Counted from the stretch's first letter, positions 1-8,050 are shown. The stretch: 39,574 nt of DNA from Nostoc flagelliforme FACHB-838 (GCF_014698065.1 NZ_JACJSI010000062.1:1-39574), one strand, 5' to 3'. Numbers and translations are program-made. The notes: generated by a model not told the origin, from the sequence alone.

Positions 1-480
1 TAGCTAGAGAATACCACCAGCGTTGGGAAGTTGAAAATACGATTGATGAATTGAAAATCCATCTTTTGGGGCGAAAAACCCATGTTCGTTCTCAAAAACC
101 ACGCGAAGTAGTGCAAGAAGTTTATGGTTGGCTGTTAGGACATTGGTCAGTCAGAGTGTTAATGTTTCAAGCTGCAACGGCTGCTGGGGTTGCGCCATTA
201 CGTTTGAGTTTTACAGGAACTTTACGGGTAATTCGTCGTGCTATTCCTAAATTTCAACACTTACAGCAAGAAGAATTACCCTTTTTTTCAATTGGTTAAT
301 TGTAGAAATCCTAGATACGTTGTTACCCGAACGCGTTCACCGTACTAATCCCAGGGTTGTAAAAAGACCTGTATCAAAGTTTCGTTCTAAAAAAACAAAA
401 CACAGAGGTACTGGACAACGAGTCGAAGCTCCGAAATTTAACGTCACTCATAAGCTTTTGAGCCTTAACTGAACCGTATT
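1..480 (+). pseudogene. IS4-family transposase, 3' end, frameshifted
   Basis: The frame is open from the window edge and reads AREYHQRWEVENTIDELK, which fits the Y-(2)-R-(3)-E-(6)-K signature around the last catalytic Glu of IS4-family DDE transposases. The frame stops at 297-299 just after a run of seven T (about 282-288). Reading continues in the -1 frame (FNWLIVEILDTLLPERVHRT... and NPRVVKRPVSKFRSKKT) to a stop at about 470, which is the basic C-terminal tail usual in this family. So the tail is intact but out of frame. This is either a decayed copy or a copy that depends on slippage at the T run. The 5' part lies outside the window. Confidence 0.85.
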
Positions 481-669
481 GGTTTGGGGGTGGGGTTCTT
501 GTACCTCATTTAACCGAGAACCGCTAGAAGAGCAATTTAAAAATATGTAGTTGCTGAGTGAAGTTAGGATTAGTATCACGCAGAGGCGCAGAGACAGAGA
601 AAATCAGAATTTTAAAAAATTAATTTTGAGTTTTATACTCAACAATGTGTTCAAACTTTGTAATAGCAG
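481..669. other. Intergenic stretch after IS4 fragment
   Basis: This holds the presumed outer end of the IS4 copy and the leader of the gene at 670. A cyanobacterial intergenic word, cacgcagaggcgcagaga, lies near 578-596. I could not define the IS terminal repeat because the left end is outside the window. No convincing promoter was recognised. Confidence 0.4.
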
Positions 670-1566
670 ATGAGGAGGGAAGTGAATACAATTTATTTTG
701 ATTCGACTTTTAGTGATGAAATCAGACGCAAGCATCTCTACAATGGGGAAATATTTGTCTTCTCTACTTGCGCCAGTGCGATCGCTCTATGTAATTTTGC
801 TCGTAGCATGGTTGAAGAAGCATTTGCCCCTTTAGATCCCAGAGAAGCCCAACATAGTCTGCCTGTAGAGAAATACGTTGAGATTTTAGCACAACTCAAG
901 CCAGCCTTTATCCATCATCCTAAATCTAAACAACTCATTCAAGGCATCTTGAAGGAAAGTGGATGTGATTTGAACAAAACCTATTTTGATGTACCTCGCC
1001 TGAGAACAGCAACCAGCGATCGCTATCTGACTGCTGGCATTGCTTACGCTTTTCATCCTCATCGTGACACTTGGTACTCTGCACCTCTGTGCCAGATCAA
1101 CTGGTGGGTTCCTGTCTACGATATTACCCCAGAGAATGCAATGGCATTCCATCCCCGCTACTGGAGTCAACCAGTTAAAAATAGCTCCAGGGATTATGAC
1201 TACGCTGAGTGGAATAAAGAAAGTCGCAAAAATGCGGCACAGCATATTAAAACAGATACGCGCAAGCAACCCCATGCGGAAGAAACTTTAGAAATGGAGC
1301 CGCAATTGCGGTTGATTACACAAGTTGGTGGCATGATTCTCTTTTCAGGAGCGCAGATGCACTCAACTGTTCCCAACACATCAGGCTATACTCGTTTCAG
1401 TATTGACTTTAGAACTGTACACCTTGATGATGCGATCGCTCAACAGGGTGCGCCAAATATTGATTCAGCTTGTACAGGAACTTCTTTAGGCGACTTCTTA
1501 CGAGGCACTGACTTCTGCCCGATTACTGATACATTGTCGTTGTCTACAACAAACAATCTCTTGTAA
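670..1566 (+). CDS. Fe(II)/2-oxoglutarate-dependent oxygenase (phytanoyl-CoA dioxygenase-like)
   Basis: A 298-residue protein with the marks of a non-haem iron oxygenase. HPHRDTW near residues 129-135 gives the HxD iron ligands (HRD). A distal His follows in QMHSTVPNTSGYTRFSIDF near residue 230, with the Arg of TRFS about ten residues later as the probable 2-oxoglutarate anchor. The substrate is unknown. It leads a three-gene same-strand run, 40 nt before an SDR epimerase, which suggests hydroxylation or oxidation of a sugar, lipid or small metabolite. The start is uncertain: ATG 670 is itself inside a Shine-Dalgarno-like stretch (AGGAGG at 673-678), so GTG 682 in the same frame is a competing start, although its spacing is short. 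Family assignment is firm; substrate is not. Confidence 0.8.
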   Translation: MRREVNTIYFDSTFSDEIRRKHLYNGEIFVFSTCASAIALCNFARSMVEEAFAPLDPREAQHSLPVEKYVEILAQLKPAFIHHPKSKQLIQGILKESGCDLNKTYFDVPRLRTATSDRYLTAGIAYAFHPHRDTWYSAPLCQINWWVPVYDITPENAMAFHPRYWSQPVKNSSRDYDYAEWNKESRKNAAQHIKTDTRKQPHAEETLEMEPQLRLITQVGGMILFSGAQMHSTVPNTSGYTRFSIDFRTVHLDDAIAQQGAPNIDSACTGTSLGDFLRGTDFCPITDTLSLSTTNNLL

Positions 1567-1606
1567 AAAAACTTTTGCTTTCCAAACTTTAGTCTGTGAG
1601 CAATAA

Positions 1607-2545
1607 ATGGTAAACTCTGTTGAAAAATTGGGTGGACAAAGAATACTGATTACAGGTGCTAGTGGATTTCTCGGGTCTCATTTAGTCCGTCATTTATGCC
1701 ACAATGGTGCAGAAGTACACGCTGTTTCTCGCAGTTTTCACACTTCTGATATAAGCTGCTTGCGATGGTGGCACGGTGACATGGAGAACATTGAGTTTGT
1801 TAAAAACCTTTTCCACAGCATTAAACCTAACGTCATCTTCCATTTATCTGGTCTTGTCACAGCAGTTCCTAATCTAGAGTTCATATTGCCTACCTTTCAC
1901 AGTCTACTGACTAGTACTATTAACTTATTGACAGTAGCTGCCGAAATTGGCTGTAGTCGCATTGTGTTGATCGCTTCTTTAGAGGAACCAGAACTAAATC
2001 ATCCTGAAGTAATTCCTTCTTCTCCTTACGCTATTGCTAAATTGGCTAGTAGTACTTATGGTCGGATGTTTCATCGACTCTATCAGACACCTGTAGTTCT
2101 TGTTAAACCCTTTATGACCTATGGGCCAGGGCAAAATGCGTATAAGATCATTCCTTCTGTTATTCTTTCCTTGTTACAAGGGCAAGCTCCAAAACTTAGT
2201 AGTGGAAAGCGTCAAGTTGATTGGATTTATATCGATGACGTGATTGAAGGACTTCTCGCTGCAATACAAGTTCCCAGTGTAGAAGGCTGTACATTCGACT
2301 TAGGTTCGGGAGAACTAGTACCCATTCATGCAGTTGTGTCCCAGCTTGTTAATCTGGTCAATCCTCAAATCCAGCCTCTATTTGGCGCTTTACCTGAGCG
2401 GCCAATGGAAAAGATCAGAGTAGCGGATACGGCTTATACATACGACAAACTGGGTTGGCAACCTTCAACTCCTCTAAAGAAGGGCTTGGAATTGACTGTA
2501 GATTGGTATACAGAACATCAACAAGAGATTGAATACACCAGGTAA
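1607..2545 (+). CDS. NAD-dependent epimerase/dehydratase (extended SDR)
   Basis: A 312-residue extended short-chain dehydrogenase of the nucleotide-sugar type. The N-terminal Rossmann motif is TGASGFLGSHLV (about residues 16-27). The catalytic Tyr/Lys pair is YAIAK (about 140-144), preceded by a Ser in VLIASLEE. GRQV-type substrate-loop residues are suggested by GKRQVDWIYIDDV, a pattern common in sugar epimerases and dehydratases. It sits between the oxygenase and the DUF4910 gene, with gaps of 40 nt and 14 nt, so the three are probably co-transcribed. Nucleotide-sugar or sugar-like substrate is inferred from family; the exact reaction (4-epimerase, 4,6-dehydratase or reductase) cannot be read from the sequence. 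Confidence 0.85.
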   Translation: MVNSVEKLGGQRILITGASGFLGSHLVRHLCHNGAEVHAVSRSFHTSDISCLRWWHGDMENIEFVKNLFHSIKPNVIFHLSGLVTAVPNLEFILPTFHSLLTSTINLLTVAAEIGCSRIVLIASLEEPELNHPEVIPSSPYAIAKLASSTYGRMFHRLYQTPVVLVKPFMTYGPGQNAYKIIPSVILSLLQGQAPKLSSGKRQVDWIYIDDVIEGLLAAIQVPSVEGCTFDLGSGELVPIHAVVSQLVNLVNPQIQPLFGALPERPMEKIRVADTAYTYDKLGWQPSTPLKKGLELTVDWYTEHQQEIEYTR

Positions 2546-2559
2546 CAAGGATTTTACTT

Positions 2560-3900
2560 ATGGTTGCATATGGAGTTCAGAATATTAATTTAGTTGAGCT
2601 AAAAAACTATTTTAACCTCAAGGATATCAGTCTAGAACTTTACGAACTAATTTCTAATTTATATCCCATTTGCCGTAGTATTACAGGTAATGGTTTTAGA
2701 GAAACTTTAAAAATTATCCAACAGCATATTCCTTTATCAATTCATGAAGTGCCAACAGGAACAGAGGTATTTGATTGGACAATTCCTAAAGAGTGGAATA
2801 TTAAAGATGCCTATATTAAAAACTCTCAAGGTGAAAAGATTGTAGATTTTACTAATTCAAATTTACACGTTGTTAACTATAGTATTCCCATACATCAAAA
2901 ATTATCTCTTCAAGAACTTAAATTACATCTATTTACACTTCCAGAACACCCTGATTGGATTCCTTACCGAACTTCATATTACAAGGAAAGTTGGGGTTTT
3001 TGTCTCAGTCACAATCAGTATTTACAATTAAAAGATGAAGAATATGAAGTATGTATTGATTCTTCCCTCGAACCTGGTTATCTGACTTATGGTGAGTATT
3101 TTATCCCTGGAGAAAGTAGCGATGAAGTCTTAATTTCCTGCCACACCTGTCATCCTTCACTTTGTAATGATAATCTTTCGGGAATTGCGATCGCTACTTT
3201 TATCGCTAAATACTTAAGTCAAACTACATCAAGATATTCTTATCGATTTATCTGGATTCCCGGAACCATTGGCTCAATTACATGGTTGGCTCTCAACGAA
3301 GCTAAAGTCAATAAGATTAAACATGGTTTGGTATTAACTTGTTTAGGAGATTCCGGTAAATTTACTTACAAAAAAAGCCGTAGAGCAAACACTGAAATTG
3401 ATAAAGTTGCTGCTTATGTACTCAAAAACTCAAAACAGGATTATGAAATTATAGATTTTTTCCCCTATGGCTACGATGAGCGACAATATTGCTCACCTGG
3501 GTTTAATTTAGCTGTAGGTTGCTTGATGCGATCGCCTCATGGTAGTTTTCCCGAGTACCACACCTCAGCAGATGATTTAAATTTCGTTCAACCCCAATAT
3601 CTTGCCGAGTCATTCTTGCAATGTCATTCAATGTTGTATATCCTCAACAATAACGAAATCTATTACAATAAGAATCCTAAATGTGAGCCACAGTTAGGTA
3701 AAAGAGGAATATATCGCGTAACTGGTGGTCACAAAGATAGCGAACTAAATCAAATGGCAATATTGTGGGTTTTAAATTTATCTGATGGCGACCATACTCT
3801 CTTAGATATTGCAGAAAGGTCAGGAATATCATTTGATCTGATTAAAAATGCTGCGGATATATTATTAGCACATGACTTATTAAAAAGTAACATCAATTAA
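2560..3900 (+). CDS. DUF2172/DUF4910 M28-like zinc aminopeptidase-family protein with winged-helix tail
   Basis: A 446-residue protein whose layout matches the DUF2172-DUF4910-HTH_47 family. The core resembles M28 aminopeptidases: SCHTCHP then CNDNLSG (about residues 193-208) supply a His and an Asp ligand, PGTIGSITWL recalls the M28 GS segment, and EYHTSADDL (about 332-340) supplies a late His. The usual acidic EE pair before the GS segment is not evident. The last 70 residues look like a small winged helix. Family members are known from polysaccharide and natural-product gene clusters, but their reaction is unsettled. It begins 14 nt after the SDR gene, so it is probably the last gene of the cassette. 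Confidence 0.8.
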   Translation: MVAYGVQNINLVELKNYFNLKDISLELYELISNLYPICRSITGNGFRETLKIIQQHIPLSIHEVPTGTEVFDWTIPKEWNIKDAYIKNSQGEKIVDFTNSNLHVVNYSIPIHQKLSLQELKLHLFTLPEHPDWIPYRTSYYKESWGFCLSHNQYLQLKDEEYEVCIDSSLEPGYLTYGEYFIPGESSDEVLISCHTCHPSLCNDNLSGIAIATFIAKYLSQTTSRYSYRFIWIPGTIGSITWLALNEAKVNKIKHGLVLTCLGDSGKFTYKKSRRANTEIDKVAAYVLKNSKQDYEIIDFFPYGYDERQYCSPGFNLAVGCLMRSPHGSFPEYHTSADDLNFVQPQYLAESFLQCHSMLYILNNNEIYYNKNPKCEPQLGKRGIYRVTGGHKDSELNQMAILWVLNLSDGDHTLLDIAERSGISFDLIKNAADILLAHDLLKSNIN

Positions 3901-4589
3901 GTAAAAAATAAAATTGAAGCAGAATTCAAAATTCAGCAATGTTTGATTCAGGAAGCAAAAGAAGGGAGGGGAGGCACACTTTGGCTGCTCAGTGACTAGG
4001 AGGCAGAAGGAACCCATATTTAAAAACGTAGGATTGTAGCAAGGAGCAAAGACGGAGTTTCTCGCCCTCCGCGCTTTGTATCTTGCACTACCCGCCTCAA
4101 TCCAATTTTTTTGACTGGGCAATGACCCAATACTTCTAGGGTTTTGCATTTTTAATTCGGAATCGGGTTTTGGGAAAAGGTTAAAGGTTTTTTCTTCCCC
4201 TTTCCCCCCGCCCCTTATCCCCAGAGGGAACCCCATCTTCCCCTTTAACCTTTAACCGAGAAGTATTGGGGCAATGACCCAGAACTAAAGCTTTTGTACT
4301 TCTTCCTTCTGCCCCCTGCTCCCTGCCTTTCTTTGGAAGGTATTGTAAAAATACTTATTTTGTGTTGATATAATTTAATACTACTTTTACATTTTATTTA
4401 TAATTACTGCCCGGAAAGTAGCTAAACTTTATGCTTTAAAATATACTTAGCTTTTTCACTATTGTTTAGAAAAAGATCCTATCCAACTTCATGATTACTT
4501 AAATTAAATGTCATTGATTATACCATTGTAATAGCAGCTTAGATGATTGATATTAGAAAAGTAGTTTAAAAACATAGCTTGTCTAATAC
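3901..4589. other. Gene-poor intergenic region with dispersed repeat
   Basis: No credible gene. It contains C-rich and G-rich low-complexity DNA at 4195-4250 and copies of a dispersed word family. The stretch 4147-4206, read on the minus strand (aaaaaacctttaacctt followed by ttcccaaaaccc), closely matches plus-strand 15738-15800. The stretch 4370-4580 is very AT-rich and is probably the leader of the small gene at 4590. Confidence 0.5.
4147..4206 (-). repeat. Dispersed repeat, copy 1
   Basis: On the minus strand this reads gaagaaaaaacctttaacct and goes on through tttcccaaaacccgattcc. The plus-strand stretch near 15738-15800 repeats the same word order with some differences, so the two are inverted copies of one intergenic repeat. 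Confidence 0.55.
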
Positions 4590-4757
4590 ATGAATAAAAA
4601 ATGGGCTGCTAAACGACTGACAATCAATCTCACCTCAAGCGAAGCACAAAAGCTTGAACAATACTGTTCAATAACGGGAAGACCAGCAACTGATGTAATT
4701 CGGGAGTTAATTCGCTCTCTTTCTTCTCAGGGAGAAAAAAGCTCTGAAAGCTCGTAA
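4590..4757 (+). CDS. Small ribbon-helix-helix (CopG-like) DNA-binding protein
   Basis: A 55-residue frame from ATG 4590 to TAA 4757. The product starts MNKKWAAKRLTINLTSSEAQ. The strand RLTINL followed by helix SSEAQKLEQYCSITG, a turn (RPATD) and helix VIRELIRSL is the classic ribbon-helix-helix order, where the short strand inserts in the DNA major groove of a dimer. The tail is Ser/Glu rich. There is no toxin gene next to it, so it may be a free-standing regulator rather than an antitoxin. Its target is unknown. The fold call rests on pattern only, but the alternating strand and the two amphipathic helices are clear. Confidence 0.75.
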   Translation: MNKKWAAKRLTINLTSSEAQKLEQYCSITGRPATDVIRELIRSLSSQGEKSSESS

Positions 4758-4844
4758 ATCAGACTGTACAAAAAATAAAACTAGGGTCAGTACATCTCTA
4801 TTTACGAGTGAAATATAATGCTTAAGAGTTATCAGCTAACAGTG

Positions 4845-4871
4845 AATCCCCATAACTAAAGTTAGGGGATT
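4845..4871 (+). terminator. Hairpin downstream of the RHH gene
   Basis: AATCCCC ... GGGGATT with an inner TAACT/AGTTA pairing forms a stem with one bulge. A close relative lies at 9961-9983 after the pentapeptide gene (ccccataactgaagttgggg), so it may be a mobile or repeated terminator-type hairpin. There is no strong T run after this copy. Confidence 0.5.
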
Positions 4872-4994
4872 TAAGGGACTTACAAAAAATAAATTATCCC
4901 AAATTATTTGTAGACTTGTAAGGGTACAAGGTCTTGCGCTCCTAAAATGGGATGTTTTTTAACTGGAAGTCTCTTAAATAAAGACACTCTTTTA

Positions 4995-5033
4995 CAAAAG
5001 TCAGAGCAGAGGCTTCCTCTGCTCTGACTTTTG
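4995..5033. terminator. Perfect 18-bp hairpin, terminator-like
   Basis: The arms 4995-5012 (caaaagtcagagcagagg) and 5016-5033 are exact reverse complements around a 3-nt loop (ctt). The AAAAG/CTTTT ends give short U runs to both directions, as in bidirectional intrinsic terminators. The nearest gene upstream on the plus strand ends 238 nt earlier and the nearest on the minus strand ends at 5468, more than 430 nt away, so it may end a non-coding transcript. Confidence 0.7.
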
Positions 5034-5100
5034 CTTTGAATTTTGTGCAATCATTTTGATACAATGATTTAAGTAGAACAGCTTAAATAATTGACGCTAT

Positions 5101-5150
5101 GTCATTGCGAATGAAACGAAGTGTAATGAAGTGTAATGAAGCAATCGCAA
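5101..5150. repeat. Intergenic repeat with 10-bp tandem duplication
   Basis: gtcattgcgaatgaaacgaa followed by two exact copies of gaagtgtaat (5118-5137, overlapping its end) and gaagcaatcgcaa. It is a relative of the gtcattgcgaa-gcgaagcaa family common in cyanobacterial spacers; the inverse form occurs at 10077-10104. Confidence 0.6.
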
Positions 5151-5366
5151 CGCTTATGTCGATTTTACATTCTGTTATATAGCTAGGTTTATTTTCACCG
5201 ACTTACTTAATGGTGAAGTTAAGACAGTGAAGAGTAGTAAACTATCACTGATTTTAATTATTAATTATTTAGTTATCAACTCTTTTGACTCATTTTCTAG
5301 CTACTTACCCCTGTAACCTTTGATTGATGCAGAAAGGCAGGAAAGGTTGCCGAAGGTCAAAACTTA

Positions 5367-5427
5367 CTCATTAGATTCTACTTCAGAGTATAGCGATCGC
5401 CTCTTCGACAGCTAAGAATCTAATGAG
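5367..5427. repeat. 13-bp perfect inverted repeat around a HIP1 site
   Basis: ctcattagattct (5367-5379) and agaatctaatgag (5415-5427) are exact reverse complements separated by 35 nt, which contain tagcgatcgcctc. It lies 40 nt beyond the rpsU stop on the minus strand, so it could end or protect that transcript, or be a protein-binding or mobile-element remnant. Confidence 0.55.
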
Positions 5428-5467
5428 AGAGTGCGTTAGCGTAGCTCACCGTAGGTATTGCTAATTA

Positions 5468-5659
5468 TCAATTACTACGGAAATTTCTCTTGCGTTGTTT
5501 GTGCCTTGCCACTTCTTTGCGCTTGTGTTTTTCCAAAGGCGTTTCAAAGTGACGATGCTTTCTCATGTCTGGAAAAATTCCTGCTTTGGAAACTTCCCTT
5601 TTAAATCGACGTAAGGCTGACTCAATTCCTTCATTTTCGCCCACAAATACTTGGGTCAT
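5468..5659 (-). CDS. rpsU: 30S ribosomal protein S21
   Basis: A 63-residue basic protein, MTQVFVGENEGIESALRRFK at its start, with the REVSKAGIFPDMRKHRHFE segment and a Lys/Arg-rich end typical of bS21. It sits in the small subunit near the anti-Shine-Dalgarno region of 16S rRNA and helps initiation. The start is decided by the ribosome site: AGGAG at 5666-5670 (minus strand) touches the upstream ATG (5665) directly, but is 6 nt from ATG 5659, so the latter is preferred. It lies downstream of the RRM-protein gene on the same strand, an arrangement known from Anabaena, where the pair is cold-regulated. Confidence 0.95.
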   Translation of the reverse strand: MTQVFVGENEGIESALRRFKREVSKAGIFPDMRKHRHFETPLEKHKRKEVARHKQRKRNFRSN

Positions 5660-5721
5660 CTTCATCTCCTACTTAATTGGTACTGGGCAATTTTAAGCCA
5701 TCCAGTAGACCGGAGCGCAAA

Positions 5722-5746
5722 AAGGGCAGATAATGATTCTGCCCTT
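5722..5746 (-). terminator. Terminator/attenuator hairpin between RRM gene and rpsU
   Basis: On the minus strand AAGGGCAG, a 9-nt loop and CTGCCCTT are followed directly by T residues (complement of 5719-5723). The 8-bp stem plus five T is a classic intrinsic terminator shape. Because rpsU follows 60 nt later, partial read-through would set the ratio of the two products. Confidence 0.7.
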
Positions 5747-5888
5747 AAGACGTTAAAACTTAATTTTTGATCTTGAATTACCAAACACCAACCGCTAGGC
5801 GGCATAGTATAAGCTCTTTCAATTCATCGACAATAGCCTCTAGAACTTCGTAGCCCGATTGAGAGACTTTTGCTGTTTTAATTAAAGT

Positions 5889-6209
5889 TTAGTAGCGTGA
5901 GCGATTGTATCCACCGCCACCACCACTGTTGCCTCGGTTGCCGCCACCAAAGGAACCACCTCTATCTTCCTTGGGTTTAGCCTTATTAACTTTAAGGTCG
6001 CGTCCCATCCATTCAGCCCCATCAAGAGCATCAATGGCAGCTGTTTCTTCAGCTTCTGTACCCATCTCTACAAAAGCAAAGCCGCGTGGACGTCCTGTTT
6101 CACGGTCAGTAGGCAACTGAACCCGTTTTACAGTACCGTGTTCGGCAAATACAGAATTGAGGTCTTCTTGTGTGACCTCGTAGGATAGATTACCTACATA
6201 AATTGACAT
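5889..6209 (-). CDS. rbpA: Cyanobacterial RRM RNA-binding protein (RbpA type)
   Basis: A 106-residue protein with one RNA-recognition motif at residues 2-80. RNP-2 is IYVGNL (3-8) and RNP-1 is RGFAFVEM (about 42-49). A Gly-rich tail (GGSFGGGNRGNSGGGG then YNRSRY) follows, the layout of the cold-inducible Rbp proteins of filamentous cyanobacteria. These bind single-stranded RNA, and related ones localise photosynthesis mRNAs at the thylakoid. GGAG at 6217-6220 (minus strand) is 7 nt from the ATG. The 5' leader is long, as in cold-regulated genes. Which rbp paralogue this is cannot be settled here; the link to rpsU favours the rbpA1 group. Confidence 0.92.
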   Translation of the reverse strand: MSIYVGNLSYEVTQEDLNSVFAEHGTVKRVQLPTDRETGRPRGFAFVEMGTEAEETAAIDALDGAEWMGRDLKVNKAKPKEDRGGSFGGGNRGNSGGGGGYNRSRY

Positions 6210-6263
6210 GCGTTATCTCCAAAATCATAGGTGTGTAGAGATTTAGATTTCGGAGACAAGCTT

Positions 6264-6292
6264 GTTAAGACCAAAAGGGAAAAGCCTGTCAA
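6264..6292 (-). promoter_or_regulatory. Candidate promoter of the rbp-rpsU unit
   Basis: On the minus strand TTGACA (6287-6292) is followed after 17 nt by CTTAAC (6264-6269). The -35 box is perfect and the spacing ideal; the -10 box is weak. It would give a leader of about 50 nt before the RRM start. Confidence 0.4.
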
Positions 6293-6404
6293 TACTAAAA
6301 ACAAACGCTGTAACCGAATTTTATTCTCACTTAATTACCTTAGCACATCATTTAGTTCTTACCCACCGTAACTGAGAAGTACTAAAGATTGGGCATAGGG
6401 CATT

Positions 6405-6490
6405 GAAAAGAGGCAGGGGAAGCAGGGGAGGAAAGAGAGTTATTATTAAGCAATTTCTCTTCCCCTGCTTCTCTTCTCCTCCTGCTCGCC
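6405..6490. repeat. STRR-like imperfect hairpin between rbpA and tldD
   Basis: gaggcaggggaagcaggg on the left pairs imperfectly with tcttcccctgcttctcttct on the right. Units of nine or so bases built on gcagggga resemble those at 12800-12834 and 33096-33131. The rest of 6300-6597 shows no gene. Confidence 0.55.
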
Positions 6491-6597
6491 TCAACAGATA
6501 ACTTTGTTAACCGAACCGTATTGCCCCAACCCCGATATTAATTAGCAGAAGTTCCCCAATTAATTGCAAAATAAATGCAGTTCGTCATTGTTACTAA

Positions 6598-7998
6598 TTG
6601 GAAATGCCGACTACACTTGCTGACGCACAAAATTTACTTTCTGACCTGATCACACGTTACTCAGGGCGTGTAGATTATCTGATGATTCGCCTGGAAGAAG
6701 CAGAAGGGACTGATATCTTGTTGCGTGGCGACAAGGTAGAAACTCTCAGTGAAGGCATCTCCATTGGTGGACATATTCGCGCTTGTTATAAAGGTGGATG
6801 GGGATTGAGCTGCTTTAACCAATTGGCGACAATCCAGGATCGGATAGAAGAGGCGATCGCTGCTGCGCGGATGGTTGGAGATGAAGAAACTTTACTTGCA
6901 CCCATTGACCCGGTGCAAGCAGTGTGCATTCTCCCCCTAAAAGGTGCAGACCCGCGAAATATCCCGCTCTCGCAAAAAAAACAATTGTGCGATCGCTATG
7001 CCCAATTGCTCAAAAGCGTTGATCGCCGGATTACCACTACCTCGGTGCGTTACGGTGACAGCGCCCAAAAAGTGATCATTGCTACCTCAGAAGGCACTTT
7101 AATCGAGCAATCTTGGGTGGATATGGAAATGCGCTTTGCCGCCACCGCCAGAAATGGCGAAACCGTACAAACTGGACGGGAAACTAATGGCTCTCGCAAA
7201 GCTTACGAAGATTTAACTGATTTGGATGAACAGGTAAAAGGTGCCGCTCAAAGAGCGATCGCTGCTTTATCTCTGCCATCGGTCAAAGGCAATACTTACA
7301 CCGTTGTCATTGACCCAATTCTCACGGGTTTATTCGTCCACGAAGCTTTTGGACATCTTTCTGAGGCTGACATGGCTTATGAAAATCCCGATTTGCTGGA
7401 AGTGATGACCATCGGACGGCGGTTTGGCCCAGAAGAATTGCAAATTTTTGATGGTGCGGCTCCAGAGGGACATCGCGGGAGCTATTTTTACGACGATGAA
7501 GGCACGCCTGCTACTACTACTCAACTAATTAAAGATGGTGTTTTAGTTGGACGTTTACATTCTCGTGAAACCGCTGGCAAATTGGAAGAAGCGCCTACGG
7601 GTAACGCTCGCTGTCTAAACTATCACTTTACCCCTATTGTGCGGATGACAAACACTTGGATTGAACGGGGTAAAACACCAGTTGGAGACTTATTCACTGA
7701 TATCAAAGAAGGGGTTTATGCCCGTAATTGGTTGGGTGGGATGACAAATGGGGAAATGTTTACCTTTAGTGCTGGGGAAGCGTGGATGATTAGGAATGGC
7801 AAAATTGCTGAACCTGTGCGGGATGTGACGCTTTCAGGAAATGTATTCCAAACTTTAGCGGATATTGAGGCACTTGGTGATGATTTCTACTGGGATGAAT
7901 CTGGCGGTTGTGGTAAAGGAGGACAAAACGGCTTGTCTGTGGGTTGTGGTGGCCCTAGTCTGAGAATTCGAGATGTAGTGGTTGGCGGGGAAACGTAA
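6598..7998 (+). CDS. tldD: TldD/PmbA-family metalloprotease, TldD-like
   Basis: A 466-residue protein, close to the 480 or so of bacterial TldD. The zinc site is HEAFGH (H248, E249, H253), with the C-terminal Cys in VGCGGPSL (C450) as third ligand; this H-E-x3-H plus Cys set is the TldD pattern and marks the catalytic subunit of TldD/TldE heterodimers, which cleave unfolded peptides and mature some peptide natural products. No partner gene (tldE/pmbA) is present here. The longest frame begins with TTG 6598, but ATG 6604 two codons later is an equally good start. It stands alone on the plus strand, opposite to the rbp unit. Confidence 0.93.
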   Translation: MEMPTTLADAQNLLSDLITRYSGRVDYLMIRLEEAEGTDILLRGDKVETLSEGISIGGHIRACYKGGWGLSCFNQLATIQDRIEEAIAAARMVGDEETLLAPIDPVQAVCILPLKGADPRNIPLSQKKQLCDRYAQLLKSVDRRITTTSVRYGDSAQKVIIATSEGTLIEQSWVDMEMRFAATARNGETVQTGRETNGSRKAYEDLTDLDEQVKGAAQRAIAALSLPSVKGNTYTVVIDPILTGLFVHEAFGHLSEADMAYENPDLLEVMTIGRRFGPEELQIFDGAAPEGHRGSYFYDDEGTPATTTQLIKDGVLVGRLHSRETAGKLEEAPTGNARCLNYHFTPIVRMTNTWIERGKTPVGDLFTDIKEGVYARNWLGGMTNGEMFTFSAGEAWMIRNGKIAEPVRDVTLSGNVFQTLADIEALGDDFYWDESGGCGKGGQNGLSVGCGGPSLRIRDVVVGGET

Positions 7999-8050
7999 AC
8001 CCCAACCCTTGCAGCATTAACCCGCATTTCTCACAAGCTCCTTTGTGTTT

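Noticed and set aside
3880..4236. Minus-strand frame of 118 codons
   Set aside because: It covers a dispersed repeat and low-complexity DNA and overlaps the end of the DUF4910 gene.
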